Part shown: positions 11,544 through 23,751 of the stretch, piece after piece | How positions within the stretch are numbered: position 1 is the stretch's first letter | Layout of the letters: the number at the start of each line of letters is the position of its first letter | DNA from: Pinus tabuliformis | Lineage: Eukaryota; Streptophyta; Pinopsida; Pinales; Pinaceae | Assembly: GCA_031772625.1 (NCBI GenBank) | Contig: CM062820.1 | Coordinates: 1,078,245,369-1,078,309,368, forward strand | DNA: 64,000 nucleotides | Reading direction: 5' to 3' | Translations under genes and position numbers: made by a program | The notes under the pieces: generated by a model | What the model saw: the letters and a program-made list of their open reading frames with translations, nothing else | The model's database searches: none | Told to the model about the DNA's origin: nothing

Positions 11544-12179
11544 GGTTTAAATATTTATATTATATATATGTTCAATTTTCAACAATGCATCATTAATAGA
11601 TATATTAAATCTATCATAAGAAGTGCATTTAAAGTGAATAAAAGCGTTTTGACTCATTCCTAATTTGTACCATATTATTTCATCATGTAGTGTGTTATAC
11701 AAGAAACATTGCCTTCATGTGCTTATACCTAGTACATGTCATGTGTCAAAGTCAAACATTACAAGAACTTAATGTCTATTGGAGTGTTTGGTTGGCATGA
11801 AATTTTATTAGTTTTGAAAATAGGTTTATTTCAAATTTTTACATATATATTTACATATTTCTTCACTATGAATAAAATGCATTATTTAGAAATGAGAAAA
11901 AATGTAAAGGTAGATTAGGTTACTTCTTTCGATTGTGTTTACATGGAACTCAATACTTTGGTTGATAAATTATAAAAAAAATAGACTCTAAAGTTTAGGA
12001 CTTCAAGCTAGATTATTCTACTTGAGTTTAGAAATGGTTATGTGATGTAATTTACCAGAAGAGTATTTTGAAAAATCGATATGAATCACAGAAGATTACA
12101 TTCTCAAATGGTTTTCTTGTCAACATTATTTCTAAGTCAACATTTTTTTCTTGGATTAGTTTATATGTATTATATGTAA

Positions 12180-14000
12180 TATGTAGAGGAATCTCCTATA
12201 TGCCCCCAACCGCAGGTTGTTGGAGTACAAGGGGATCTTCTATACATGACCGTGCTCGTGATAGATCACGTAGCAGACCCAGAGTGCACGTTCCCCTCAT
12301 AGATCATGCCTGTGACACCAGTTGGAGTGTCAAAAGCAATTTTTACGTCTCTTTTGATGATCATGCTATCGATAGTGGACCTTCTTCACCTATTTTAGGT
12401 ACACCTCCTACATTTTTAAATCATCTTTAAACTTTATGTGTTTATGTCTTGAAATTGTCTTTAATTTTTAAATCATCTTCAACTGATGTGTTTGAATTTA
12501 ATGTATATGTTATTATGCTTCTAGTTTGTTAAATATATATGTTAAATTATGTTTATGATTGAAGACCCTCAACAAGGTGAAGCTGAGGATCACATTATAG
12601 TGTTGATGATGTTACAACCCAACACACGTGGATCACACGAGAGCTATGTAACATCCCTGCTAGTTCACCTACTAGTCATAAATTGTCTTTGATGTCAGAA
12701 AGCATCAATAGGTTGATCTCGAGACATATAAGATGTTGGACCCACAAAGATGCCTCCTATAGTCCATATAGAGGATTAGGAGGCATGAAGTTAGAGGCCC
12801 ACATACTTGGGAGGTGGTAAAAGAGGCCACCAAGAAGATCACCCTACTAGACATAAAGGTATGTTTCCACTCAAATATTTTAAGAATGTTGATGCAATCC
12901 ATTTTGTGTATCAATGATTCATTGGAGCTTGGGGCCAGTTCCCCCACCATGACCAGGTTAGCCTTTATTTTTCCAAGCATATATATGTAGAGTTTGTTCT
13001 ACATATGAGGTCGAATTACACTGATACCAAATCTTGTTATTATGGATCCGATATGGGATATACCTATGATCATGATGGGGCTTGTAGGGACCCCAAGCAT
13101 GTACCACGACCTCCGAGATTATTGCCATTATCGTCTCGAAGTGTGGTATTTTTGATAGAGCTAGAGTCATTCTAGTTCGGTGGTGAGACCAGGGATACCA
13201 TTGCAGATAGAATGCAAATGTCCTTGGTCAATGCGCATGTTTCATTGCATGGAGAGATTAGTAGACCATGACCATTGCCTCATGACCTGCCAGTTCCTTT
13301 ATATGATGATTCATTTCTCATGAGTTTACCCATTGACCAGGTTTTTTCATGTGCATGTATGTATCATGATGTTATCCGTGACACTTGGAGGGTGCACGAC
13401 CCATGTGCAACAGACCAGGTACATATATATACAAAACTTTTGACTCTTATCATCAAATTATGCAGACTTATTTATATTAATTTCTAGTTCATATTAGATC
13501 GAATTTATATTAATAAGTTCATGATAACATATAGACATAGCCAACTACATGGATGAGCTTATGAGGTCATCTAAGAGGGCAATTGATCAACTAGGCCATC
13601 CTCCACCATAGATTTTTTCCATGGATTCTCATTTGGAGGAGAGTCATTATGTATAATCACATGGAACAACAGTTGAGGTAAAAAAAATTATTCCTAAGAT
13701 TTCAACACTTTCTTTTTTTAAGTTAAACATATGCTAATTAATTCATAGACTAATTAAAATTTATCCTTTCCATTGTGTACATGGGCCCATATGCAGAGTG
13801 TTGTCAATGTCGCAATTGTGTGGACTCATGAGTGAGATGTTGGGTATAGAGGCATGTACGATGCAAGTCCATCAAAGTAGATCCTATTCATTGAGCCACA
13901 GGCAGTGGATCACCAAACTCAGATTCATCAAACCCCCATCCTATTTGACTTGCATTTGGAGTCGAGTGAGGTTAGTAGATTCATATATGTAATTAAAAAT
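12180..14000 (+). pseudogene. Possible degraded, intron-containing gene fragment of unknown family
   Basis: Plus-strand frames give several compositionally protein-like stretches between AT-rich gaps that begin with GT and end with AG. The first is rich in Arg and Ser (RDRSRSRPR) near 12240-12400. A second reads NYTDTKSCYYGSDMGYTYDHDGACRD near 13010-13090, continuing in the same general frame to about 13420. A proline-rich one lies near 13550-13980. I do not recognise the family. It sits inside the TIR element, so it could be a captured host fragment or a decayed transposon gene. It carries several in-frame stops, so it is not functional as read. This could also be chance. Confidence 0.25.
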
Positions 14001-15791
14001 GTGGTTCAAAATCATTTATTTCCATATTGTTTATTTTATACAAATAATGATCTAATTAGTTTGAATTTGAATGTGTTATATTGTAGTACTAGATTATGGA
14101 CACTTACTTTACACGACAAAACTCACATAGGAGTTCTGGTGGTACTTAGAGTGGATAGTTTATATGTTTCTAGCCCATCTAATAGGGCACATTCACATGT
14201 GATACAAACCTTGTATATTTTCATACGTGGAAAATTTATGGATGTACGTCAACGTTATTTAAGTTTATGGATCATGCTTATTCATGTGATATTTGTAATT
14301 TGTATATATTTTCATATGGATAGTTTATTGATACATTCATTATTTTAGTTTATGGATTTGTATTAATATTGTTTATGGATGTTCATTAATTTTTTAAGTT
14401 TATGGATCTGTTAAAATTATTTCGCTAGTTTAATTTTTTTTTATATACTATAACTTTTATTAAAAAATATAACAATTTTGATTTCTAGTTTCATAGACTA
14501 AGAAAATAAGTACAATCTTAAGTTATGATGCAAGTCACTTTGATACTTAAAATAAACTAAAATATATGATGGTTGAATTAGAAAAAAAAAATAAAAAATT
14601 GAAATCAATTTTAAAATATGTTTGGCAAACAAAAATAAGTTTTATAAATATCATGTAAACAAAAAGAAAGTTTTATTCAATATTATTTCCTTTGAGATTA
14701 TCTACAATAGTTTATGCATAACATGATATAATTCAGTCGTATTGGAACTTAATATAGGTCAAAAAACAATATATGATAACATTTCTATAATTTTTACACC
14801 GAAGGTGTTTTCTTTGTGGGCTTGGGGTGAGCAAACACTATTCTCCCAAGCCAAGTCCGACCACCATCTTTCGAACTTTAGATCTCCCTGTTGCAATTTC
14901 CCTTCGTATGTTGTGGTTGTTGTTGTACTCGTGGGAACTATTTATGTGCCATTGACGAGCTCCTGGTAGGATGAGTACTAAGTTGGGCTTATGGTTGGTT
15001 TTGTAGAGTGTTTCCTTGACGACCATTTAAGAGCACCTAACCCAAGCCAGCCGATACTAGGAAAGAATATCTGCTTCCCACAAAGATCCTATTCGAAGAG
15101 TTCCAATTCCTGTATGAAGGCATCCCAATGACCCAAAAACAAAATAAGACATAGTTTATTAAAATGAAAAGAATTAAACATGAAATTAGAAAACAAAATC
15201 ATATGAATAGCTATACTTATATCCCTCCCTCTTCTTCTCTCTCACTCTCTCCCCCTTGCTCTCTCCCTCACACATCATAATTTATGGAATTAGACTTACC
15301 ATCAATGTTAGTTATTCTGACAATTTGAAGGGGGCCTGAATTAGCCAAATCAAAGTTAGCCAGAGAGATTTCTAAGATAATACAATAAGAATTTGTAATG
15401 TATGACATATAACCATTGTTCTAATGTGAGCCTCAATGCCTGTTGGTTGATCACCAACTGGAACCTTTGTTATACCATGCAAGTGCACTTGACTAATGTT
15501 CATGACATATGGAGAAATAGTTTTAATCGAATGAGTTTATCCGAGATGCCCATGTTGGCTTCAACTTCCTCCTTTGTTTCAACCTGCACTTTTGTAGTGT
15601 CAAAAGATCCTATAAATGTTCAAATGTGAGGAGTCAAAGAACATGTATCTTTATTAACATCTATTGAGTGATACATGTAACTGGAAGTTCAAAAGATTTG
15701 GTTATCTTACATCATCAAATCAATTTTCACGAAACAATTGGAACATTTTGGAAAGAAACATGCATTAAGAGTTTAGAATTAAACTACAAAG
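14001..15791. other. No gene recognised; AT-rich with one GC-richer island
   Basis: Sequence is AT-rich apart from about 14790-15120, where composition is more balanced and both strands carry short open frames of about 60-75 codons. That island could be an exon relic, but no domain is recognisable. A pyrimidine-rich CTCTCTCACTC tract lies near 15230-15265. Confidence 0.35.
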
Positions 15792-16176
15792 GCAAACAGG
15801 GGCTTCACTTGATGAGCCTCTAACATATCGTGTTCGTGGCATACTAAACAATACCCTTAATTTGACTACATATTGAAAAATACTTTTAAAATAACATTAT
15901 TTAACCCCCTAGCAATATGAACCCAATACACCTTCCCAATTTAAAAAGCCCCTACTTTTATTAGATATTATAGGTTTCTATTTTTTCATTAGTATTTTTT
16001 ATACCCCTTTATATTTTTTCATTAAATTTGAGCTCCAGTTTTTATACCTGCCAATATTAAAACCTTTACTCCTATTATATGCTCAATATATTGTGTCATT
16101 TTTTCCTCAATATATATCCCCAATATGAACCCACATGGTATGGTATTTCTCCCCAGTAGAACCCCCATGCAAACAC
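15792..16176 (-). mobile_element. MITE-like element, copy 1 (partner inverted at 38338-38735)
   Basis: Nearly the whole stretch is the reverse complement of 38338-38735, for example AAACAATACCCTTAATTTGAC, CCCAATACACCTTCCCAATTT and CCTCAATATATATCCCC. Its ends keep a weak inverted repeat (GGGGCTTCACT and AGTAGAACCCCC). It has no coding capacity. The length of about 390 bp with terminal inverted repeats fits a miniature inverted-repeat transposon. This copy is more diverged from a perfect TIR than copy 2. Confidence 0.65.
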
Positions 16177-17414
16177 ATTATTTTATAACCAAATATCTAA
16201 ATTCTCTTTGAGAAATAAACAAATTCCCCTGTAATCTAGTGGTATTATGGGCTCACTCCCTCCCATAAATGCCACTTCTAATTGAAATGGGTTGGGAAAC
16301 GAGGATGGTAAAATTACAACCTGGGCTACTCTACCTATAAAAGTAAAATTATGCTACCACCCTTGGAATCACATGCATTTCGTCCTTGTGATTTCTTGGT
16401 TGAGGTGTTTTGGGTTAGTGGAACGTGCTAAATTGTCATTACTGCATGCACTTCCTATTCATTGTGGGCTGGTTCGTCGACTAATTTTGAATATGGAACT
16501 TAGTCAACTGGATGACTTGTATAATCTACACAATTAGATGCTAAGAGTAATGAATGACCATCGTTGGTTAACTCATACGTAATAGTCATAACTAACCACA
16601 TTATGCGACTAGAGGCTTTGAAAACATTACAATATGTTTATCAAATTTCAAGACATGAATTCCCTTCATAGGCCATTTCACAAAATAAGGGAGGGATTTT
16701 GAGCATTTTCTATCGTGTCATCCAATTGGTCATTTCACAAAATAAAAGAAGGCTTTTGAGCATTTTCTATTTTGTCATCCAATTGGAAGACTTCAAGAGA
16801 CCATTTCTAATAAAAAGGTAGGGATAAAATTGTCATTATTCACCTTTCATGTTTATGTTACAATATTTACCATTTATTTTTAATGCGTAGTTTAATGAGG
16901 TGGAGGAGTTGTTTGGAAAGTTATGGAAATTTCAGTTATATTTAGAGAAAATTCGATAAGGATTTTTGTAAATTCAAGTTATAGTTGTTAAACTCCAAAA
17001 TTTTAGGTGTTCTAGACGTTTTTGATGGTGCTAAATCCATTTCTACCATCAAAAACACAATTTAAACACATTGCCCCGATTCACCACTTCTTTTTTTTAA
17101 TCTCAACCTATAATTTCAAATCATTTAAGACGCAAAATTACCTAAATTTCACCCTCAATGGCCGAAAATTAAATGAATGTCCGACGGGGAAGATGCAAGA
17201 ACTCTCCCCATTCGACATATTCCCACTCCTCAACTAGCTGAGGGACTTGAACACGCTGTACAACAATGGCTAGTGAGTGAAGATATCTGATCCCCGGGGT
17301 AGAAAATCCCGACCAACCATAGTTTCTAGGACACTAGATTTCCTGTTGCTTTCACGTCTGACCTTAACGACCTACAAGAAATCGATTGTGGAATTGCTGC
17401 CCAGTTGACCGTCT
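16177..17414. other. Unassigned spacer up to the Athila-like junction
   Basis: No gene is recognised. It contains a 57-bp tandem duplication at 16674-16786. The 160 bp before 17415 are GC-richer than their surroundings and do not match any other part of the Athila-like element in this window, so 17415 marks the start of recognisable element sequence. Confidence 0.4.
16674..16786. repeat. Tandem duplication, 57-bp unit, two copies
   Basis: CATTTCACAAAATAA, GAGCATTTTCTAT and GTCATCCAATTGG each occur twice, 57 bp apart, with a few substitutions. Confidence 0.85.
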
Positions 17415-18500
17415 GCTACCAAGAAAGACCATTTCCCTCTACCTTTCATAGATCAAGTGTTGGATGGACTGGCAGGAAAGAAGTTCTTCTCTTTCCTAGA
17501 TGGGTTTAGCGGGTACAACCAAATCCAAATCAGCCCGGAAGACCAAGATAAGACCAACTTCACTTGTCCTTGGGGGACCTTTGCCTACCAAGTCCTTCCC
17601 TTTGGGCTATGCAATGCTCCTGCTACCTTCCAGAGAGCTGTCTTAAGAATCTTCTCGGAGCTGGTCCATGATGCAGTGGAAATCTACATGGATGACTTCA
17701 CTCCTTATGGGGCCAACTTCCAGGAAGCGTTCTCCAATCTGGGAAAAGTCCTAACCAAATGCATTGAGATGAACTTGTCCCTTAGTCCTGAAAAATGTGA
17801 ATTCCTAATGATTGAAGGGACCGTGCTAGGCCATACCATCTCTTGCCAAGGGTTACAGGTGGATCCTAACAAAATTGCTCTAATCAAGAAGGTTCCACCT
17901 CCACAAAAGGTAAGAGATGTTCGGAGTTTCTTGGGATTAGCGGGATACTACTGGAGATTCATTAAGGACTTCAGCAAGCTAGCCTCGCCATTGTTTGGCC
18001 TGTTGGCAAAAGATGTGGAGTTTAAATGGACTGACGATTGTCAGAAGAGTTTGAATGAATTAAAAGACAAGTTGGTGTCAGCCCCAATCCTGAGAGGTCC
18101 AAACTGGGCCCTACCTTTCCACATCCACATTGATGCCTCGAACAAAGCCATAGGTGCAGCCTTAGGACAAGTTGAGCAAAAACTTCCATATGCCATTTAC
18201 TTTGTTAGCAAAAACTTGTCCAAAGCTGAGCTGAATTACACTGTAACCGAGACATAATTCTTAGCTGTGGTCCATGCACTGAACAAGTTCCGACATTATA
18301 TCACTGGCTATCAAACATTTGTACATACTGACCATGCTGCAATCAGATATTTAATGAATAAACCAGATGTGAATGCTCGTATTATTAGATGGTTACTTTT
18401 ATTGCAGCAGTTTGATTTGACCATTGTTGACAAACCAGGTAGAGAAAATGTTGTTGCTGACTTTTTATCTAGATTGTATTTGTCTGCAGGTGAGGATGGA
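17415..18500 (+). pseudogene. RT (part) and RNase H region, upstream Athila-like copy
   Basis: The frame reads FSFLDGFSGYNQIQI, LPFGLCNAPATFQRAVL and YMDDFTPYG (RT fingers/palm). FLGLAGYYWRFIKDFSKLASPL (connection) follows, then IDASNKAIGAALGQ and TDHAAIRYLMNKPD (RNase H). YMDD is the RT catalytic motif. Residue wording is of Athila type (SGYNQI, FCNAPATFQR-like). Compared with the downstream copy it differs at only a few percent of sites. Confidence 0.85.
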
Positions 18501-18599
18501 ACAGTGGATGACCAGATGCCCGATGAACATCTGTTTGCTATCTCAGTACTCTCTCCATGGTTTGCTGATATAGCAAACTACCTTGTTTCAGCACAGTTC

Positions 18600-19889
18600 C
18601 CTCCGCACCTCTCTTCGAGAGAGAAGAGCAGAATCATCAGAAAAAGTGCCTCATTTACTTGGATCGGGGGCAATCTGTTCAAGCTTGGCCCCGATTAGAT
18701 CTTAAGGCGTTGTGTAAGGGAGGAGGAAGTCTTTGACATCCTCCTCACCTGTCATGATGGGCCTTGTGGAGGACATTTTGCAGCAAAGAGAACTGCCTTC
18801 AAAATCCTACAGGCAGGCTACTATTGGCCCACACTTCATCAAGATGTCAGAAGATATGTCAGCCAGTGTGACCAATGCCAAAGAATGGGGAAACCGACCC
18901 AAAGGGATGAGATGCCTCTCCAACCTCAAGTGACTCTTGAGCCATTTGAGAAGTGGGGTATGGACTTTGTGGGCCCAATCAACCCTCCTTCGAGGCAAAG
19001 GTCTTACATCATTGTGTGCACCGACTACCTGACAAAGTGGGCAGAGACCAAAGCAATCAAAGCAGCAACAGAAGAAAAGGTGGCCGAGTTCTTAAGAGAA
19101 AACATCTTCTATAAGTTTGGCTATCCAAGAGAGCTGGTCACCGATCAAGGTAGCCAGTTCACCTCCAACCTGGTTGAAGATCTACTAGCTCATCACAAGA
19201 ACAAGCATAGGACTTCCACCCCCTATCATCCTCAAGCAAATGGGCAGGTGGAAGTCACCAATAGAGCATTAGAAGGGATCTTGACTAAGGTGGTGAGCAG
19301 CAGCAGAAAGGACTGGGCAGATCGACTGGTTGAAGCCACATGGGCTTACAACACCACTTGGAAGACCACCACCGGCTTCACACCTTATGAGCTGGTCTAT
19401 GGGAAGAAAGCTTTGCTGTCCATTGAGTTCGAATACAACACTTTGAGGATGGCAGCTCAGCTGGATCTAGATCTCAGCCATTTACAACAAGAAAGGCTAT
19501 TGCAGCTGAATGGACTGGATGAGCACCGCATGCAGGCCCTCCTTCACTCAGAAGTGGTTCAACTTCAGAGAAAGGTGTGGCATGACCAACATCTCCATGA
19601 CAAGCAATTTCAGCCAGGAGATTGGGCTTTCTTGTATGACTCCAGATACAAAGATTTCAAGGGGAAGCTGAGAACCAGATGGCTAGGGCCATATTCAGTG
19701 GAAAAATGTCATGACAATGGATCTGTTCTTATTCGGACCATTGATGAGGAAGCCATCCCCATGCTTGTCAATGGGCATCGATTGAAGATCTACAGGAAGC
19801 CTCCCTCAAGACAAGAATTCATCAAAACTATGGAGAAGGCAGTATTGGTCATAGAGAAGGGTTCTGCCTCTGCTTTGGGCATACCCTGA
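18600..19889 (+). CDS. Integrase, upstream Athila-like copy
   Basis: The region covers the zinc-binding N-terminal part (VRRYVSQCDQCQR-like, about 18850), the catalytic core (WGMDFVGPINPP, VCTDYLTKWAETKAI, VTDQGSQFTSNL, STPYHPQANGQVEVTNRALEGIL) and a C-terminal part with PGDWAFLYDSRYKDFKGKL and the GPY-like RWLGPYSVEKC. D, D and E of the core are visible in DFVGP, TDQGSQF and GQVEVTN. The main frame from 18885 to 19889 is 334 codons and closely matches the downstream copy at 30601-31605. In the living family integrase inserts the cDNA. This copy belongs to a partial element, so activity is not expected. Confidence 0.85.
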
Positions 19890-19924
19890 AGAATCTAAAA
19901 AAAATAAAAATAAATAAATAAATA

Positions 19925-20130
19925 ATAAAGATCCTTGGGTGAAAACCTTTCTGAGGCGCCCAGGGCAGGTGGTAGCGGTGAAAACCTCATTGAGGTGCCC
20001 CTATTGTCTTTCGAAAAAAAAAAAAAAAAAAGGGAGATAAAGATCCTGGAGTGAAAACCTCTTTGAGGCGCTTAAGGCAGGTGGCAAGGGTGAAAACCTC
20101 AATGAGGCGCCCCTGCTATCTTTAAAAAAA
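19925..20130 (+). repeat. GTGAAAACCT...GAGGCGCC hairpin block
   Basis: Four copies of GTGAAAACCTCNNTGAGGCGCC occur in two units of about 110 bp, each unit ending in an A-rich run. CCTCAATGAGG-type cores are self-complementary and would form short stem-loops. The block lies directly after the integrase ORF and is duplicated in the downstream element at 31650-31845. I believe similar blocks occur in other plant Ty3/gypsy elements, but could not check. Confidence 0.85.
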
Positions 20131-20339
20131 AAAAAGAAAAAAAAAGAAAAAAAACAAAAGAAAAAACAAGATCAGCAATTTTATCATGTGAAAGTTGCAT
20201 GTAGATTGCAGGTGTTCTATGGAGGAGAGGAAGCCTCTCAACTCAAGGCCAAGGGTCCTTATCATGCAGCCAGGACACCTCACCAGCACCTCCTCCAAGA
20301 ATGCTCATTTTCTCCAAGGTATGTGCACTTTCATTACAG

Positions 20340-20475
20340 CTTGAGTCTTCTACAGGAAGACGTAGATTTTCTACAGGAAGATGCGGATTTTCTACAGGAA
20401 GGTGCAGACTTTCTACAGGAAGAGCCGCCTTTCTACAGGAAGCTCTGTATTTCTATAGGAAACTTCCTGTAGAAG
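20340..20475 (+). repeat. TTCTACAGGAAG short tandem array, about 21-bp period
   Basis: Six direct copies of TTCTACAGGAAG (one with a base change) are spaced about 20-22 bp apart, closed by an inverted copy TTCCTGTAGAA. The array lies in the non-coding spacer after integrase. The partner array is at 32070-32205. Confidence 0.9.
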
Positions 20476-21519
20476 CTCAGAACGGCCCAGAATTCATTTC
20501 ATGAAGAGATCTAGCGGCTAAGGATCGGTTTGGACACATGCAAGCCACTATTGACACCCTTGTACATTGCTGTTATCTTGCTCCACCGTCCTTGTCGACA
20601 TGCAGCAAAGTTACCTGCATCAGCAAAGCAGATCGATGAGTTCTCAAGAAAAAGCAAACTGTCAATGAAACAAACGCTGGAGATCTCACATCATATTCAT
20701 CACAGTCGTCCAGAAGCTCCGGGAGCGTGATCGTGAGGCCATCCATCGTCGTGCAGCATGCACCCCAGGAGGAAGAACTGTTCCAAGACATCCTGCAGGA
20801 GTCCTGTAATAGTTAAGCCTGCTAGAGTGGATACCATTCACCGCGCAGGCCATATGAAGTGAAACGTCGGCGCATGCAACCAAAGCATTCCATCCATCAT
20901 CGGCAGCTCGTGAACATGGACCTCCGGGACTGTGTAAGTTCGCCAGCAGCAGGTAAATCGACTCATCAGCATCCCAAAGAGCCGAAACATTGTGTGCAGC
21001 CACGCAGGTAAGTGTCTCAACCCTTCCTTCCATCAGACTGCATGAATGTTACTTTGATTGATTGCTAAGTGTAAAGGTGAATGGGTTGAGCGACTATGTG
21101 GCCATTTGGCCGGCCACGTCAGTCAGTGAATGGTCTAGTTGGATGTGTGAGTGGCGGCCAGGACAAAGAGAATGGGTAGCATGCACGTGAGAGATCCCGT
21201 CGAGAAAAGAACGACTAACAGAAAAAGGTGGCGGCAGATCCGCAGGAATTGATGCGGCAGCAAGTGAACGCACAGTTGAATGATGGGGTGACGTCACCCA
21301 ACGGTCTGGCAGGGACAGCTCACCCCCGCGCCACGAGTTCCGCCGAATTCAAAATCTAATCAGCTAGATTGCATTCATGCATGTATCAACCACCAGTTTG
21401 AACTCGAGCGGCTATCCTGATCCTTCTGCAGTGTGATACGCCGAGCCTTTGGCTATCAGAGCGATTGAGAAGCACACCCAAGGCGCAGACCGACTGCAGT
21501 CTCTCCCGAAAATCACGCG

Positions 21520-21630
21520 CTGCATTCTACAGGAACGCTGTCATTCTATAGGAACGTTGCATTCTACAGGAACGCTGCATTCTACAGGAACGTTGTCATC
21601 CTACGGGAACACAGTTTTCTACAGGGAAGC
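21520..21630 (+). repeat. Second TTCTACAGGAAC array in the spacer
   Basis: Six variants of TTCTACAGGAAC/G are spaced 17-20 bp apart, interleaved with GCTGCA/GCTGTCA. A further single copy lies at about 21774. The partner array is at 33245-33340 in the downstream element. Confidence 0.85.
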
Positions 21631-21918
21631 GGGTGCCTCACGTAAAAAGGTGGCCAATTAAAGAGGTAACCCTGAACTCTTCATGCAACTGGTTATTAAA
21701 GGTGGCAGAATTGTCGTTCACCGTCTGGTCATAGGAAAGTGGTGAAATTGTTGTCTGCTGTGCCTATACTGTCATTCTACAGGATGTTGAGTAATTAGAC
21801 TGTGTTAAGTTCCTCAGGGATAAAATTTTGTGGGTTATGTGCATTATTCTACACTCTGTCACAGTAAACTAAAATCTCTTCCACAATCACCACCTCCAGT
21901 TAAGAAAACTGTGTCATC

Positions 21919-23730
21919 ATGCCGGGTGGGTTTATTAGACGAGAACCCACTGATTCAGACAAGTTAAGGAGAAATCAGGAAGTGGTGGAGCTCTTCACAC
22001 GAGCACAATGGATATCATTTTGTGATAAGTTGCAGGGTTACGATGATGAAGTGGCCGAGGAATTCTTGCAGGCCCTGAGGCCGAAATCCAAGACGCTGGT
22101 CACAGTGAATTTCAGGGGCCTAAGCCTCAAGCTCACCCCGCAATCTATCAATAGAATCACTGAACTTCCAATGGGTCTGCCGTGGGATAAGGAAGAACGG
22201 AAGCTGAGCCAGCAGGCCAAGAAAGAGTTCTTTCCACCTGAGGAGGAATTCTCGGAGGACAAAAATGGGGTGCGAAGAACAAGTTTGTGACCACCATGGA
22301 ACGAAGTCAGCCTGCAAATCATGAAGTATATAACCTGTGAAGGTCGTTATAGCATCGTGTATGCATACCACTTCCAGTTGCTCACTGAGTTAAGGCACCA
22401 GATTGATCTTCCTGGAGAACAGAAACTAAGCATTCCTTATTTCCTGCTACAGTCTTTGATTGAGTGTGCTACAAAGCTCAAAGAAGGCATACCAGATCAG
22501 GTAGCCCACCATGGGTTGATCAAGCTTCTTGTGGAGGATGCGCTCCATTCATATAAGGTTCCCCTCTCATGGGAATCATTCAGGAATTTGACAAGAGAGG
22601 GAGACATAAAAATGTTGATTGAAGAAACGGATTCCTCTAGCAGTGAACAAGAAACAGTGGCCGAGGGAAAGAGAGAAAAAGGCCAGAAGACCTCGACCAC
22701 AGTGCAGAAGAAAGAACAAAAGAACAAGCATGAGGAAAAAGATGCTGAGGAGAAAGCTGACTCACCCATCTTGTCAGCAAGAGAAAAGAGGTTGAAAAGC
22801 AGAACGGACAAAGCCGAGGTGGTCCACGTCAGCCCAAGTACCTCATCAGCACCTGCAACCAAAGCAAAAAGAAAAACCCATGCAGCTAAGCGAGAGAAGG
22901 TGGTGACATCTGTGCCTACAGGAACGCAGAAACAGGCTTCTACAGGAAGCCCGAAAGCAGTGTCTACGGGGAAACAGAAGCAGGCTTCTACAGGAAGCCC
23001 GAGATCAGCGTCTACAAGAAAACAGAAACAGGCTTCTACAGGAAGCCCAAAAATAGAGACGCAGGCTTCTACAGGAAGCCCAAAAACAGAGAAAGGGTCT
23101 TCCACAGGAAGCCCGACATTGGTCAAGACAGGGTCTTCTACAGGAAGCCCAAAATTAGCAAAGAAAGGGTCTTCTACAGGAGGGCCGAAAGTGGATAAAG
23201 CAGGGTCTTCTACCGGAAGCCCGAAATCAGAAAGGAAGGGGCCTTCTACAGGGAGCCCTCGGAAAGTAAAAAGCAAGAAAGAGAAGGCTAGCATTCTCGT
23301 AAAGGAGGCAGCAGCTGCACTGGCCGCCCTCAGTACACCTGCAAAGCCAAAGGAGAAGAGAGAGAGGGAGATCCCTCTACCTTTTGAGGCTAGGAGAAGT
23401 CAGAGAATAAAAACGGGCAAGCCGCAACCTCCACCCAGCAGCCAAACCACTTTAGGGAGTGTCCCTACTTCACCCAGTGAGAAATCTCCCTCTAAAACAC
23501 CGGCCACCCCCGAAAAGGGAAGCCCAAAAGTCACTTCCTGGACACGAAAGATAGGCCAATCGCCTTCCGAAGCCCGGCTCAAAGAAACGGGAAAGAGGGA
23601 AGAAGTTCCACCCTCGTCACCACCAGGGGCAGAAAAGGCAGGGCCACCAAAAACAGGAAAGGAAGAGCATGTTCCGGTCCCTAGTCCTCGGCCAAGGACA
23701 AGGAGCAGGAGCAAGGTTGCTCAAGGATGA
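21919..23730 (+). pseudogene. Accessory ORF region, upstream copy
   Basis: It corresponds to the intact-looking 603-codon ORF at 33627-35438 in the downstream element, and is nearly identical at base level over its whole length. Here the frame is interrupted (at least one break). See the entry at 33627 for domain layout. The STGSPK repeat segment is kept. Confidence 0.85.
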
Positions 23731-23751
23731 GCAAATGGTTTAGCTGGGGGG

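Larger units (their letters stand above)
17415..23751 (+). mobile_element. Partial Athila-like Ty3/gypsy copy upstream of the full element
   Basis: From 17415 the sequence matches the downstream element beginning at about 29133 at roughly 98 percent by eye. It continues through RT, RNase H, integrase, spacer and accessory ORF to the polypurine tract just before the LTR at 23752, which it shares with the downstream element. It consists only of the RT-to-accessory-ORF portion. This layout (partial internal - LTR - internal - LTR) is what unequal recombination between tandem or allelic copies produces. It is broken in a few places and young. Confidence 0.9.

Noticed and set aside
20340-20475. 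Regularly spaced short repeats resembling a CRISPR array
   Set aside because: Units are 11-12 bp with spacers of about 9 bp, the genome is a plant, and the same word lies in coding sequence. It is not CRISPR.
20573-21297. Minus-strand open frames of 60-115 codons in the Athila-like spacer
   Set aside because: They have no recognisable domain, differ between frames, and lie in GC-richer sequence where stops are rarer.
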